Origin: Phoronis australis
Lineage: Eukaryota > Phoronida > Phoronidae
Direction: 5' to 3'
Assembly (NCBI GenBank): GCA_002633005.1
Contig: NMRA01000753.1
Coordinates: 102,894-166,893 of the forward strand
Length of the DNA stretch: 64,000 nt
Below are positions 29,501-38,300 of this stretch, piece by piece (within the stretch, counting starts at the first letter, position 1; each line of letters starts with the position of its first letter). Below the pieces are notes generated by a model. The model did not search any database and was not told where the DNA came from. It saw only the letters and a program-made list of their open reading frames with translations. Position numbers and translations under genes: made by a program.

Positions 29501-32500
29501 AAGCTGAGCAAAAGGATCTTAACCTACTAAAGTTTCCTCAGCAACTACGGTACCTCAAGGATGCGTCTCAGTAAGTGAAAATTTAATCATTTTCGGGTTT
29601 ATGTTCTAGACTGCTATTAATTTAAAGTTTATTTAGACACAAAGCACCCCTATATTGGTATCACCAAATTTCTTGCTAAGTTAAAAGTGTACACCTATAG
29701 TCGGTTGCATTAAAAAATCTCAATAGAAAATCATCTATCTTCCCTAAAGTTTCAGCGCATTTGTGGACTTTGTGCCAACATTAATTGACATTTCTTCCAC
29801 TACTATATTATCTTCATTGCTAAGTCAAATTTCATCTTTAATATACAAACAGACGAAATTCATAATACTATTGAAAATAAACAGGGACTTTTTTCACGCA
29901 AAGTCCCTTATTTTGAGATTGACCTCTTATCCATGTATGGACGAAGTCGTGGGCGATGTAACACTAATGAGTGAACTAAGTCCACAAATGCATTGAAAAT
30001 TTAGGGAACTTTTTTGAGTCCCTATTGAAACTGCTTCGTGTAACCGGGCATTGGGCTCAGAAACAACTTGTAATAGTTAGGCCCACGGCACTTCTCACAA
30101 CTGGGCTGCGTTTCAGGACAGTTTAGGTCTCAAGTTTGATTGTTGGCATGACGTAAACAGCCTTGTTCTACAAGCGCAACGTGACATATGATGGAATGCC
30201 ATCATTGTTATGTTGGTCTAAGTTAAGCCTAAAATAGTTTCATCAAAGGGAGCTGTTGATGCGTTATGCGTGCCAGCGAATGTCACCACATTTCAACCCA
30301 CAAAACAACACTGCATATTGTTTTGGGACATCACCGGGCTCGAGACTGGGCAGACTGAATCTTTGTCCAATGAAGATAGAGTTATTGTTGCGTGATCTGG
30401 CATATATCGTGCTTTTGAAACAAAAGCTAATCATCATTTTCTTGTCTTAATTGAAAGCTTCATTTTCAGTGTGCTCCCGATAATTTTATCTTTGGTTATG
30501 TAACCGGTGGTAATTTAAATTATTATAAGTAAAACGAACTCGAAAACTCAGCAATTTTTTGTTCAAGAACCGGTATTTACTTTAATGGTTCAATAATGTA
30601 CTAAAACGATTCCTTTTTACTTCAGATGTCAAATGGAGGCATTAAAGGCAGACATTGGCGAGCTACGCGACAAAGTCTATGGCATCTCCTCGAAGCTTGA
30701 TGAAGTTGAAGACGACTTCAAAGAACAAATAACAGAATTCTTGGAGGTATGCAAGTCATCGCTTAGGATAGTTTACGTACCTTAAACTATTTTTAAAACT
30801 CCAAGTTTGCTCCTAACCTATTTGCAGTGAAATGGCATGTGTCGAGTGTGACAGCTGCGTTCCGCACAATAATTCGATTTAGGCTACCTGTTTATTCATG
30901 ACAGGGCCTAGGGTCTTACCTACGAACTGAGATTCAGGCTCAAAACTTAACCACTCACGCAACACGATTCGAGTACAAATGAAGTTAATCGTGAGTTAAC
31001 TCGAAGCATGTCATGCAATTGGTAATTTTCGAGTCGAGCTCTGAGATAGTAATCCCTGGAGCCAGACAAGAATTAACTGTGCTTGTGTATTTTAGGATGC
31101 CAAAGACGACATTTTTCAACTGGAAGAGGACCTTGACGAGATCAAACAACTTGAGAAAGACCTTGCAGACTTCTTTTGCGAAGATAAGGCAACTTTTAAA
31201 ATCGAAGAGTGCTTTAAAATCTTCCAAATATTCTGTGAGAGATTTAAAAAAGCTGTGGACGAGAACAGACAACGCCGGGTCAATGAGGAAAAGGCTAAAG
31301 CGCGCCGTAAACAACTGGAGCTAGAAAAGGATCAACAGAAACAGAAACTATCGCACAATGGTAAGCAGTGTTGACGCAATGCTTTTCTTAGTTCTTACTC
31401 GACACTGTAACTAATGTGGCTATCTTCCGTTAATTGAACAGTAATCGCCTCTTGCGTCGCGTGACCGTGACATTGATCAGTCACTTTAATGTGATAGGGA
31501 GTTCGTGTTAGTGGCACCCAAACTCATAGAACATCTTTTAGTAACGAAATCAGAACTTTCGTGAGCTTATTCTGTCTACCGACAGTTTGTTACTTGAAAT
31601 AATTGGCACTCACTACCTCTTTGTTTCAGATTCTGAAACCAACGAGCGACCGCATTCGGATCACAGCAGACAAAGTAGTGCCTCTTCTGAGGACGAGACA
31701 TGTACTTTTGAAGGTTTAATTGGTGACATTCGTAGTGGTTTTATTCGCAAAAAGTCTCTGGGTGAAACTCCGTTCTCTGTAACTAAAGTAACTCCGGTCA
31801 GCCTCGGACTCGATTTTGCTTCCGGTTTGTTAGTGGGCAATGGCGATGTGTCGTCCTTTCCTGTTAAATCACCGGAGGTAGCGACAACTGCGGAAGCCAA
31901 ATCGCCGTTTGGCAGCATGAAAGTAAGCAAAAATTCGGCACTTGCAAAACGATTGAATTCTATTCAAGAAGCAACTGACGTTAAGTCGGCATCAGATTCA
32001 GAGAGCCCTGCAAGTACACAAGTCACAATGCGAAAGTCGGAAACAGAATCCACTCCAACGAGACGAGTGCGGAGCGCTGACAGTGCCATGATGAAAGAAG
32101 ATGGACTTGTTGATTTTTTGCTGCACACTGCACAAGAGGAATCGGAAAGAGAGAGGCAATTTAAATTTGAGAGGCATGGTAGCCTACGCCGGCGTAAGTC
32201 AGAATATAAGAAGGGTGGTAAATTTCCAATATCTTCGTTGGCGATATCAGAGAGGGAACGGGCACCTTCTCCAATTACTTGTGCTCCTTCTCCAAATGCT
32301 CGGTCAATAGAAAGAGAAACCTCGGCGCCAGCCCTTAGCGCACGTGAATCAGTTACACCATTCCAAAAGCGTCGTTCGAATAGTGAGATAGTTAAATCTG
32401 ATATTGACAAAGCTTTGAGAGAACACGAAATTAAAGCTTTCGAGCATGAAAAAATTGTTGCAGAAGAAAGCAAATCGCCTTCTACTCCTGAGCTGGAAAG

Positions 32501-35378
32501 ACGGAGAACGCTAACCAAGGCCGAAATTCGTGAAAAGCGAACAAAACAAGAGCGACGCAGCAGAACTGATTTAAAGTTGACTGATGTGGAAAGTGCTCTA
32601 AATATCTCCTCTTCGGGCCCTAAGCCTGTTGTTACTCCTAACGTCGAACACAAGCAGAAAGATTTGGAGCAAATAAACAATGCGAAAAACAAAGAAACAC
32701 CACAAATAGTAGTTACTCCAGAAATTGGACCTGATTTGGATGAGATTACATTAGCTGCCAGTAAAGCAGCCACTGAAAAACGCGCTGGGCGATCAAGAAG
32801 TGCCAGTCATTTGGGATCTACAGAGACAATAACTCAGGCAGTGCAGTCTCACGAGGATTCCGGCGATGCAGCGCCGAAATATGAACAGGCATTACAAACA
32901 AAACGAGATCGGTTCAGAAGAAGATATGCCAGTGAAATTAGTTCTAGCGACGTTGATGCTGTGATACGTAAACTGAGTGGAGGAAGCTCTCGTTCCAACA
33001 TCGATGAAGTTGTGCGAGATATTGAAAAGACGGGTGAAGAGATACAAAAACTTGGAGTGCCAAATGAAAAGCACGAAGGGACGAAGAAAGCTGAATTGAC
33101 CGTGTCTGAAGGTGCTGAGGAGGAAACTCAAAAGCACAAAGACGCGACAATTGTTGAAGAAAAATCTAAGGATAGTAAGTGGGCCTACAAAGTGAACCGA
33201 GATATCAGGTCACGTGTTGGGCGCTCGAGATCAGCACTTAGTTCCGCAGAAGTAACCACAGCCTTAGAAAAACACCAGAGCAAATTTCCAACGATTAAGG
33301 AAAGTCCTGATAAAAAGGAGCAAACCTCTCCAGCTACAAAATTGACAGAGTCTGGGACAAAACGCGTCTCCTCGTGGCGACAAAAAGTTTACGGAGACTC
33401 TGATCCAACAGCATCTCTTACTGAGAAGGCTCTTCTTAATCATTCATCACGCAAATGGAAACAAGACGAACCTGTTGTGGAGAGAGCTTCAGATAAATAC
33501 AAGAAAGCAATCTCAAATAGCTCTAACAATGGAATCTCATCAACTAAGAACAACCGTCTTAGCACTTACGATAATATCCCATCCACAAACTCTTCCAAAC
33601 TTTCATCTATTAAATCAAAATTCGAGACAAAGCCCGAAGTAAATCCCGATTTTACAGAAACTTGTAGCGTGGCCAGCCCAGCAACGACCACAACAACGAC
33701 AACAACCAGCAATAAAACTGATTCTTGGCGAAACAGGATGAGTAAATATGACAACATAGAAAACGAAACGTCGTCTAACAAAATGAATATGAAGAGAAGT
33801 AGGAGCTCTCTTGATCCTCGTGAAATTGGCGCCGCTCTAAAAGCGTACGAAGCTCAAACTAACAGCGGTTTGTTTGTTCCTTTGACCTCTCTTCGAAAGC
33901 GGCACGAACTCGACATTGCAGAAGAAACTCCAATTACTACAGCGCAAACAAGTCGAATAGGTTCCAGAATTTCAAACAGATTAAAAAGTTTGTACAGCAG
34001 CGATGAAGATGATTTTATATTCCCAAAAACGGCCGTCGATCAAAACCAAAATTCAAAGCTTTCCAGCATCGATGGTAGGCCTGACTCAATCAGCAGTGAA
34101 AAGGACGAAGGTTTCGAGACACAATCGGGCACGTTGTCAGAGAGGACATCGATGGGCAGCACTCTTGATTCGGAACTTCCAGCTGATTTCGTGCGCAAGC
34201 AAGGCCTCAATCATAGCAATGATTCCGATTTTACTGGTAGTGCTGAGACGCTAAAACCTGACCAGGCGACTTGGGATACCCTATCGTCAGAGTCAGTGAA
34301 GATCAACGAAACAGCCGAGGACGAGGGTTGGGTCGAGTTTGAGACGTTTGAGGAAACTGAAACGATAGACTTAACAGATATACCACAGACGGTCCGCATG
34401 AATATGTTGCTGGAGCAATCTTTATTAAAACAGTCAGGAGATACGGTCAAGAATGTTGAGAATGAAGTTAGTGACAAGGAATCAAATAAGAAACCTGCTT
34501 CCTTGACAGCGACGGACAAGAAAGGGAAGGTAGCCCCAGTGGCGACCACTAACCAAACAGCGTCAAAAGCTAATGGTCGAGCAATTGCTATTACGGGTAT
34601 GCGAAAGAAAGCAAGTGATTTAAATAAAAGCACGGATGCTATAAGACCCGACAGTAGTCGTGCTAGGAAGACATCGACAATAAAATCTACACCAGTGACA
34701 ACCGTTCGTTCGCGCTCTTCAACAAAAAGTTCTCTCGGGTCAAACTCCAGTTTGACGTCTGTAGGTAGTAGTGGGGGAGAAGGCACTCCCCGAACCACGC
34801 GTACTGTTGGGAACAGAAATTTCAGATCCTCAACTGTATCTTCAAATAAGGCATCTAGCCCGAGAACGTCAGCGCCAGCAAGTTCTCGAACGCCACATAA
34901 TTCCATTCCTTCGCGCACGTCGAACACTGTATCCAGAAATATCACATTGACAGCAGAAAATAAGACGAACAACAAAAAATCTACTCCAGTTACGAAAGAT
35001 AGGAAGCCTCCCATAGCGACAGTTCACAAAGGGTTGACACACACAACCTCCGCTAACAGTGGCACCTCACCAAAACTTCCTTGCCCTACAAACGCTAAGC
35101 CCACCGACACATCAAAACCACCTCACTCTGCAAACGCTAAGCCTACCGACACTTCAAAATCGAGCAAGCCTCCGACTAACCACACGAAAGACACGGAGTC
35201 AGAGAGTCATCAACTCAAATCGTCAACTAATGTTTTTAATAGACTCTCGGCAGCAAGAACATCCATGCGAACGGCCGACAAATCTGCTGTGCGGAAATCA
35301 CCACTCAATAAAGGTGATGTTACCAAGGTATCACCTGATAGGAAGAAAACCACAATTAGGAAGCCTGCTTTTGTGTAG
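2399..35378 (+). CDS. INF2: Inverted formin-2 (INF2) ortholog, 3' part, 12 exons, 5' end outside window
   Basis: Formin that nucleates, elongates and severs actin filaments; in vertebrates it acts at the ER and in mitochondrial fission. Exons seen: 2399-2558, 7622-7655, 17285-17435, 26039-26776, 27223-27473, 27867-27967, 28603-28673, 29121-29228, 29500-29570, 30626-30746, 31096-31360, 31630-35378. All have AG/GT borders and matching phases, and they sum to 5,820 nt (1,939 codons plus TAG). Domain order in window residues: end of DID about 1-165, FH1 about 222-270, FH2 about 290-690 with a GNFLNT motif, WH2/DAD-like motif about 717-733, then a tail of about 1,200 residues. INF2 rather than another formin is indicated by DID stretches such as VRNEFIG and [12 protein letters not shown], and by the DAD motif lying C-terminal to FH2. 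The tail is several times longer than in human INF2 (known from memory). The earlier DID exons should lie left of the window; I found none in 1-2398. Confidence 0.93.
2559..7621 (+). other. INF2 intron, about 5.1 kb
   Basis: The intron holds a CAT/CAC low-complexity tract at about 3830-4075. Apart from that I see only unique AT-rich sequence with no supported coding or RNA gene. Confidence 0.6.
3830..4075. repeat. CAT/CAC trinucleotide-type low-complexity tract
   Basis: Imperfect runs of ATC, CAT and CAC triplets extend for about 250 bases. They open long frames on both strands (Ser/His/Ile/Thr on +, Met/Val/Asp on -) that have no gene-like composition. Confidence 0.85.
7622..7655 (+). CDS. 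INF2: INF2 exon b: 34-nt micro-exon
   Basis: Acceptor TGTATTTTCAG ends at 7621, donor GTAAGA starts at 7656. With the single base carried from the previous exon it reads [11 protein letters not shown], and leaves two bases that the next exon completes to Arg. This corresponds to the GLQLLDVLARLRD-type segment directly after RNEFIG in vertebrate INF2. It is short, but the phase fits on both sides and the protein match is collinear, so I consider it real. Confidence 0.82.
10855..11205. repeat. Tandem array, unit about 57-60 bp, about six copies
   Basis: Each copy carries ATGGATCACTCCTGTGTGTC followed by GATA(A/G)AC and CTGTTGGACAGAT-like spacer. Copies differ by substitutions and small indels. 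Both strands stay open through parts of the array, a by-product of the repeat. Confidence 0.85.
14265..14425. repeat. Tandem array, 16 bp unit AATGCGGTATTATTAT, about ten copies
   Basis: The AATGCGGT core recurs every 16 bases (14281, 14297, 14313 and so on), followed by an AT-only half with small variants (TAATATTAC, TATTATTAC). Confidence 0.9.
17285..17435 (+). CDS. INF2: INF2 exon c: end of DID
   Basis: Acceptor TTTCCAG ends at 17284, donor GTAAGT starts at 17436. The exon encodes [20 protein letters not shown], then an acidic stretch, then [17 protein letters not shown]. This parallels the LxLQLxxFEEAxAEDEEEL...GVDMNSHxEVFASLF segment of INF2. The exon lies alone between introns of about 9.6 and 8.6 kb. 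It ends in phase 0. Confidence 0.9.
19441..19597. repeat. Tandem array, 31 bp unit, five copies
   Basis: The CGATTGAAACCAAC start recurs at 19441, 19472, 19503, 19534 and 19565, each followed by a GC-rich half ending (C/G)(A/C)CGTGACAAG. The period is a constant 31 bases with no spacers between copies. Confidence 0.9.
21518..21631. repeat. Tandem array, 37 bp unit, three copies
   Basis: CTGGAACATTTCGTTCCACC starts at 21518, 21555 and 21592, followed by TCCTGAAGTGGGGCAAA. Within each unit GGAACATTTCGTTCC is a near-palindrome (GGAAC...GTTCC). Confidence 0.88.
22424..22491. repeat. TA and GTAT/GTTT microsatellite
   Basis: A run of alternating TA (about 22424-22441) is followed by GTTT and GTAT tetranucleotide repeats to about 22491. 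Confidence 0.92.
22640..24390 (-). repeat. Degenerate interspersed repeat block I (CCTAGTGGCAATTTT family, minus orientation)
   Basis: Copies of a diverged unit of about 150-300 bp follow one another. Each carries a core reading CCACTAGGGGGC-like on + (CCTAGTGGC on -) near 23287, 23642, 23790 and 24090, and degenerate strings meaning 'GTTGGAtCC..CTGAAAA..' and 'AAATTT..GAAGAT.C'. The same family lies in plus orientation at 56.5-57.5 and 58.9-60.7 kb. The right end (24234-24374) holds inverted arms around the ACATATTTATATGT palindrome, matching the left end of the block at 58910. Confidence 0.75.
24234..24374. repeat. Inverted repeat arms at end of repeat block I
   Basis: Arm GGGAAGATGGCGTAATGCGC continuing into CCACATATAAA (about 24234-24263) is mirrored by TTTATATGTGGGCGCATTAT then GCCCTCTTCCC (about 24343-24373). 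About 80 bases lie between. This can form a long hairpin and looks like a transposon terminus or a nested copy end. Confidence 0.75.
24418..24505 (+). mobile_element. tRNA-derived SINE head (candidate)
   Basis: GGCAGTGTGGTCTAGCATGA contains an A-box-like TGGTCTAGCATGATAGG. About 35 bases later GTCGTGTGTTTGAGTGTCAC is a degenerate B box. The flanks CAGTGTGG and CCACACTG pair like an acceptor stem. This is the layout of a tRNA-related SINE 5' region; the promoter boxes are degraded. Confidence 0.55.
26039..26776 (+). CDS. INF2: INF2 exon d: end of DID region, FH1 and start of FH2
   Basis: Acceptor TTGCTGCAG ends at 26038; the donor GTAACT at 26777 lies inside a short readthrough that hits a stop at once. 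The 246 codons begin with a helical segment ([33 protein letters not shown]) equivalent to the INF2 region after DID. A Ser/Lys linker follows, then FH1 at about 26357-26508 with several runs of 4-8 prolines separated by Gly, Ala, Leu and Val; these bind profilin-actin. The start of FH2 is [10 protein letters not shown] at about 26562. The linker after the FH2 lasso is Lys-rich. The CCA/CCT-rich repeats also open other frames here, which are shadows. Confidence 0.94.
26777..27222 (+). other. INF2 intron, 446 bp
   Basis: No feature recognised beyond splice sites. Confidence 0.7.
27223..27473 (+). CDS. INF2: INF2 exon e: FH2 core
   Basis: Acceptor CTTTCAG ends at 27222, donor GTAAGT at 27474. 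The exon encodes [19 protein letters not shown] and continues through [20 protein letters not shown], the usual FH2 pattern of NLNIFLKQF followed by LLKLLPE...E. It starts in phase 0 and leaves two bases (CA). Confidence 0.95.
27474..27866 (+). other. INF2 intron, 393 bp
   Basis: No feature recognised beyond splice sites. Confidence 0.7.
27867..27967 (+). CDS. INF2: INF2 exon f: FH2 core
   Basis: Acceptor TTTTACAG ends at 27866, donor GTAAAA at 27968. With the carried bases it reads [15 protein letters not shown], then an acidic and aromatic stretch ending VIVTAK. It aligns with the YQLRIECMLL helix of human INF2 FH2. It leaves one base. Confidence 0.92.
27968..28602 (+). other. INF2 intron, 635 bp, with a MITE-like insertion
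   Basis: About half of the intron is the inverted-repeat element at about 28112-28420. The rest is unique. Confidence 0.7.
28112..28420. mobile_element. MITE-like element with CACTGGCGGAT termini
   Basis: The left end CACTGGCGGATTTGGGGGG and the right end, whose reverse complement reads CCAGTGGCGGATCCAAG then GGGGGGCAGGGC, form imperfect terminal inverted repeats about 300 bp apart. There is no transposase. CAGTGGCGGA-type ends are typical of some hAT-like non-autonomous elements (general knowledge). I could not identify a clean target-site duplication. Internal sequence is shared loosely with 40403-40680. Confidence 0.65.
28603..28673 (+). CDS. INF2: INF2 exon g: FH2 GNFLN motif
   Basis: Acceptor ATTTTACAG ends at 28602, donor GTAAGA at 28674. 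It reads [20 protein letters not shown] followed by FLNT. The GNFLN motif is a hallmark of the FH2 fold. Confidence 0.94.
28674..29120 (+). other. INF2 intron, 447 bp
   Basis: No feature recognised beyond splice sites. Confidence 0.7.
29121..29228 (+). CDS. INF2: INF2 exon h: FH2 core
   Basis: Acceptor GTTTATAG ends at 29120, donor GTATGT at 29229. It encodes [20 protein letters not shown], then [16 protein letters not shown]: the conserved GF(K)xxxLLKLxxxKxxxxxxxLLHxV signature of FH2. It is 36 codons in phase 0. Confidence 0.95.
29500..29570 (+). CDS. INF2: INF2 exon i: FH2 core
   Basis: Acceptor TTGTTGCAG ends at 29499, donor GTAAGT at 29571. It encodes [20 protein letters not shown] plus DAS and leaves two bases. 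It matches the FH2 segment xxDLLxLPxxLxxxxxAS. Confidence 0.93.
29571..30625 (+). other. INF2 intron, 1,055 bp
   Basis: AT-rich with no recognised feature. A 77-codon frame at about 29763-29996 has no splice or homology support. Confidence 0.65.
30626..30746 (+). CDS. INF2: INF2 exon j: FH2 helix
   Basis: Acceptor TACTTCAG ends at 30625, donor GTATGC at 30747. It reads [20 protein letters not shown] and continues with a heptad-like acidic helix ending ITEFLE. This is the long C-terminal FH2 helix region. Confidence 0.92.
30747..31095 (+). other. INF2 intron, 349 bp
   Basis: No feature recognised beyond splice sites. Confidence 0.7.
31096..31360 (+). CDS. INF2: INF2 exon k: end of FH2 and basic helix
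   Basis: Acceptor GTATTTTAG ends at 31095, donor GTAAGC at 31361. The 88 codons include [20 protein letters not shown], equivalent to the FH2 segment LAxYFCEDxxxFxxEExF. They end in a strongly charged helix rich in R, K, E and Q (about 31250-31350), the usual coiled extension after FH2. Confidence 0.94.
31630..35378 (+). CDS. INF2: INF2 terminal exon: WH2/DAD-like motif and very long low-complexity tail
   Basis: Acceptor TTTGTTTCAG ends at 31629; the TAG stop is at 35376-35378. One uninterrupted exon encodes about 1,249 residues. It begins with a Ser-rich linker, then [17 protein letters not shown] (31707-31757), which matches the ALLADIRKGFxLRK WH2/DAD motif of INF2. The rest is rich in S, T, K, R and E and probably disordered. 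A basic/serine motif of about 20 residues recurs at least seven times between about 32060 and 33851. A Thr run lies near 33681-33710, an acidic segment [19 protein letters not shown] near 34329-34386, and a short tandem NAKPTDTSK repeat near 35089-35165. I recognise no further domain. Confidence 0.92.
31707..31757 (+). other. INF2: WH2/DAD-like actin-binding motif of INF2
   Basis: [17 protein letters not shown] keeps the L-x-x-I-R-x-G-F-x-x-(R/K)-K core of the INF2 DAD. In vertebrates this motif binds monomeric actin and the DID, and drives filament severing and autoinhibition. Confidence 0.85.
32061..33851 (+). repeat. INF2: Recurring basic/serine protein motif in INF2 tail
   Basis: Eight irregularly spaced protein segments share the shape R-(R/S)-x-S-x-x-(L/I)-x-x-x-(D/E)-(I/V)-x-x-(A/V)-(L/I)-x-x-(H/E/Y). 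They begin near 32061, 32370, 32553, 32790, 32916, 32991, 33222 and 33795. Clear examples are [39 protein letters not shown] and [19 protein letters not shown]. The copies diverge at DNA level, so this is a protein-level repeat under constraint or an old duplication. I know of no name for it. Confidence 0.6.
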
Positions 35379-37864
35379 AAAACAACTATGTCATAAGGCG
35401 ATGTCACAAACTCTGACAAAATTGCTTAAGCAATTGCATAGCGTTGTGTAATCGACTTGCCGCATTTAAACGTAATAACGATATTTCATGGACACATATT
35501 AATATGCTTCCTGAAAACCATCTGCATCATTTTATTTATACATTGCAGCTAGAAGTATGTGATACATCAACAGGTTTCATTCTTCTGGTTTGACAGGCCT
35601 CGTTAGGACCAAACTGTTTTAAAATTTCTGATGACTGAAAAGTGTACGTGTACACCAGGGGTTTGTTTCACACTTAAGACAGAAATTTGGTTTTGCGGTT
35701 GCACTTAACAATTGCTGAAAAACGTTTTCACCAAGTAATTATGAATGCGACACTGCGTCTATAAATAATGTGTAGATCATAGTGTGTAATATGTTCTCAG
35801 AGACTGCACTTTCGCTCAAGTGAGATTTATTTTTTTTTTAAATAACTGTGTGGGCGTAAGACCAAATTTCAATCTTAAGTCACTTTTGACAAAAAAGACC
35901 CTATGTGACTTCCATTGATGGTATTCTCGTGATTCAGACAGTGTCTAGTTTTTTGCTTCTCACATGGCATGTTAGTGATGCAGGTGAAACTAAAGGTAAC
36001 AAGGTGTTACTTGTTAATCTTAACTTCCAGATGTCGTGTTCAAGCATGGCATGAAAGCAGACAACTAGACACTATAGGCAGCGTATGCAGTGGGCACGGA
36101 ATGCTTTATTTACTAAGTCTATTTATACCACATATAAAACTTTATCTATTAGATGATTGTGCCGTGTATTGAGTTAATTTCATTTTAAACTTCTTCGAAA
36201 CAATTTAGTGTATGATTGGTATAGGGGTCGACTAAGTATTTGTAGGCTACAACAAGTAAGTATGCTGTTGACGTCATTTATAGGCTACACTGCTGAAACA
36301 CGTCCTATGTTGTCATGCGGTATCTTTGACATAACTGCGTATGAATTTATTCGTTTTCATTTTATATATGTCTCACAGTGCATGGATGTAGATATTAAGC
36401 AGGGAAAATGGCTGCTAATGTTTTATGCGACTGGTTTCTGTTTTAGTTGCAAAATGTATTTTATTTGTTTTGAGTTGTTTCGTTAACGAATTTTATATTA
36501 CATTGCTTTTAAAGTTATATAATTTTGTAAAATATATTAATGTATCAAGCGAATATTTATTTACTTCATTCTGAACTTGTCCTTCGAAAGCAATTTCTAA
36601 AAACAAGTCTACATATACATAAAGTTATGTACTACGTTAAAGTTTGTCGGAGACAAATTCACCGATTGTCTCACATAACGGAGGTGTGCCTACTTTTTAG
36701 ATGGAAATATTGTAAGATAATTGTTGTATGGTTCTAAACAACATATAATGTGGAGACTGTGTCAATCCTTTTTAATAATACGTACATGTAAGAGATTAGC
36801 AGGCGTGCAATATACGTAGAGCGACATGCCTCCCACCTGTAGGTTCCTGCAGGCCATGTACCCTAGCCCACTGGCGGCGTGATATAAAATCATTTCTGTG
36901 GCAATTTTTGGGAACAAGTTTTTTGATGTAACAGATCATTTTACATTATGGATAAGTAAAAAGTCCCGGCCAACTAACACATTTCCAGAGAAGTAGATTT
37001 TATAAAAATAACCTATTAAACCAACAAAAAAATAGTTTCCTTGATTAAAGATTGCTACCGGAAAAAGGCAGAAATTTCAGAGTATGGGTGCCGCATAGTT
37101 GTTGTAGTAAACATAGTCAGTCCTGAACCTTTGGTGCCGTTTAGTGTAATTGCGTCCTTCAGTCAAAATTCAGGTCGCAATGACATTTACAAATGTGAGC
37201 TAAACTAATTATTCCAACCGCATATGCAAAGTTTTGCAGAAAGGTTTTCTGATTCATAAAATGGGTAATTGTTTGCCTTTGAAATATATTGTAGACAGAT
37301 CATAACATTGGCTGCATTCACTTAGAAATATAGCAAACTCGTTTCTTCACAAACTAAAAGTCAGTAATAGTGATACACACAGAGCACGTGTCACCGTGAA
37401 CAAGACATTGGAGCATATTTCGACTTAGGTTGCTATAGAAGCTGGGCGTCGGAAAACGACAATATTAATGTGACACAGACAGACACTGTTATTTGAAATA
37501 CCTGTTGCATAGTTGTCAAAAATAGAAAATGAGAATATGGGTCAACTGGTTGAAAGATGGGATATCCAGTTAAAAAGAAGAACTTCTGCGTCAATGTGAA
37601 AGCGCAAACACGTTCTTCGCAATGCACAAAAACATTTCGATAGCGTTCTTGTCGAACGGGAGGTTACGGGTGCCGTAAAACAAAGAAGCACCTGACGGCG
37701 TATTTTGATTTTTAGTCGCCAGGGAAATAGGGCTGTGTCGCATGGGAAATCAAATATATATAAAGATATGCCAAAAAGCGGGGCATTTTGACAGTGTTGC
37801 GGGATTACGGAAAATTTTGAAGTTTTTACGGGGTGAACACCATATGATGCGCAAACGAACTTAA

Positions 37865-38300
37865 TGAGGTCCGCAGGAAGCTAAACATTATTGCAGGCTC
37901 ACAAACGAATAATCAGGTCCGCAGGAAGCTAAACATTATTGCAAACTCACAAACGAATAATCAGGTCCGCAGGAAGCTAAACATTATTGCAAGCTCACAA
38001 ACGAATAATGAGGTCCGCAGGAAGCTAAACATTATTGCAAGCTCACAAACGAATAATGAGGTCCGCAGGAAGCTAAACATTATTGGAAGATCACAAACGA
38101 ATAATGAGGTCCGCAGGAAGCTAAACATTATTGGAAGATCACAAACGAATAATGAGGTCCGCAGGAAGCTAAACATTATTGGAAGCTCACAAACGAATAA
38201 TGAGGTCCACAGGAAGCTAAACATTGTTGGAAGCTCACAAACGAATAATGACTGAGGTCCACAGGAAGCTAAACATTATTGGAAGCTCACAAACCAATTC
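37865..38300. repeat. Tandem array, 48 bp unit, nine copies
   Basis: GCAGGAAGCTAAACATTATT recurs at 37873, 37921, 37969, 38017, 38065, 38113 and 38161, then as ACAGG... at 38209 and 38261 after a 4-base insertion. The other half of the unit is (G/A)CTCACAAACGAATAATGAGG. Because 48 is a multiple of three, a minus-strand frame (37961-38224) reads a 16-residue repeat; I treat that as a by-product. Confidence 0.92.

Noticed and set aside
31964-32773. 269-codon minus-strand frame opposite the INF2 tail
   Set aside because: Mirror of the constrained INF2 codons on the other strand; no gene-like features of its own.
34211-35014. 267-codon minus-strand frame opposite the INF2 tail
   Set aside because: Same reason as the frame at 31964-32773.
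37961-38224. 87-codon minus frame with a 16-residue repeat
   Set aside because: Product of the 48 bp minisatellite, whose period is a multiple of three.
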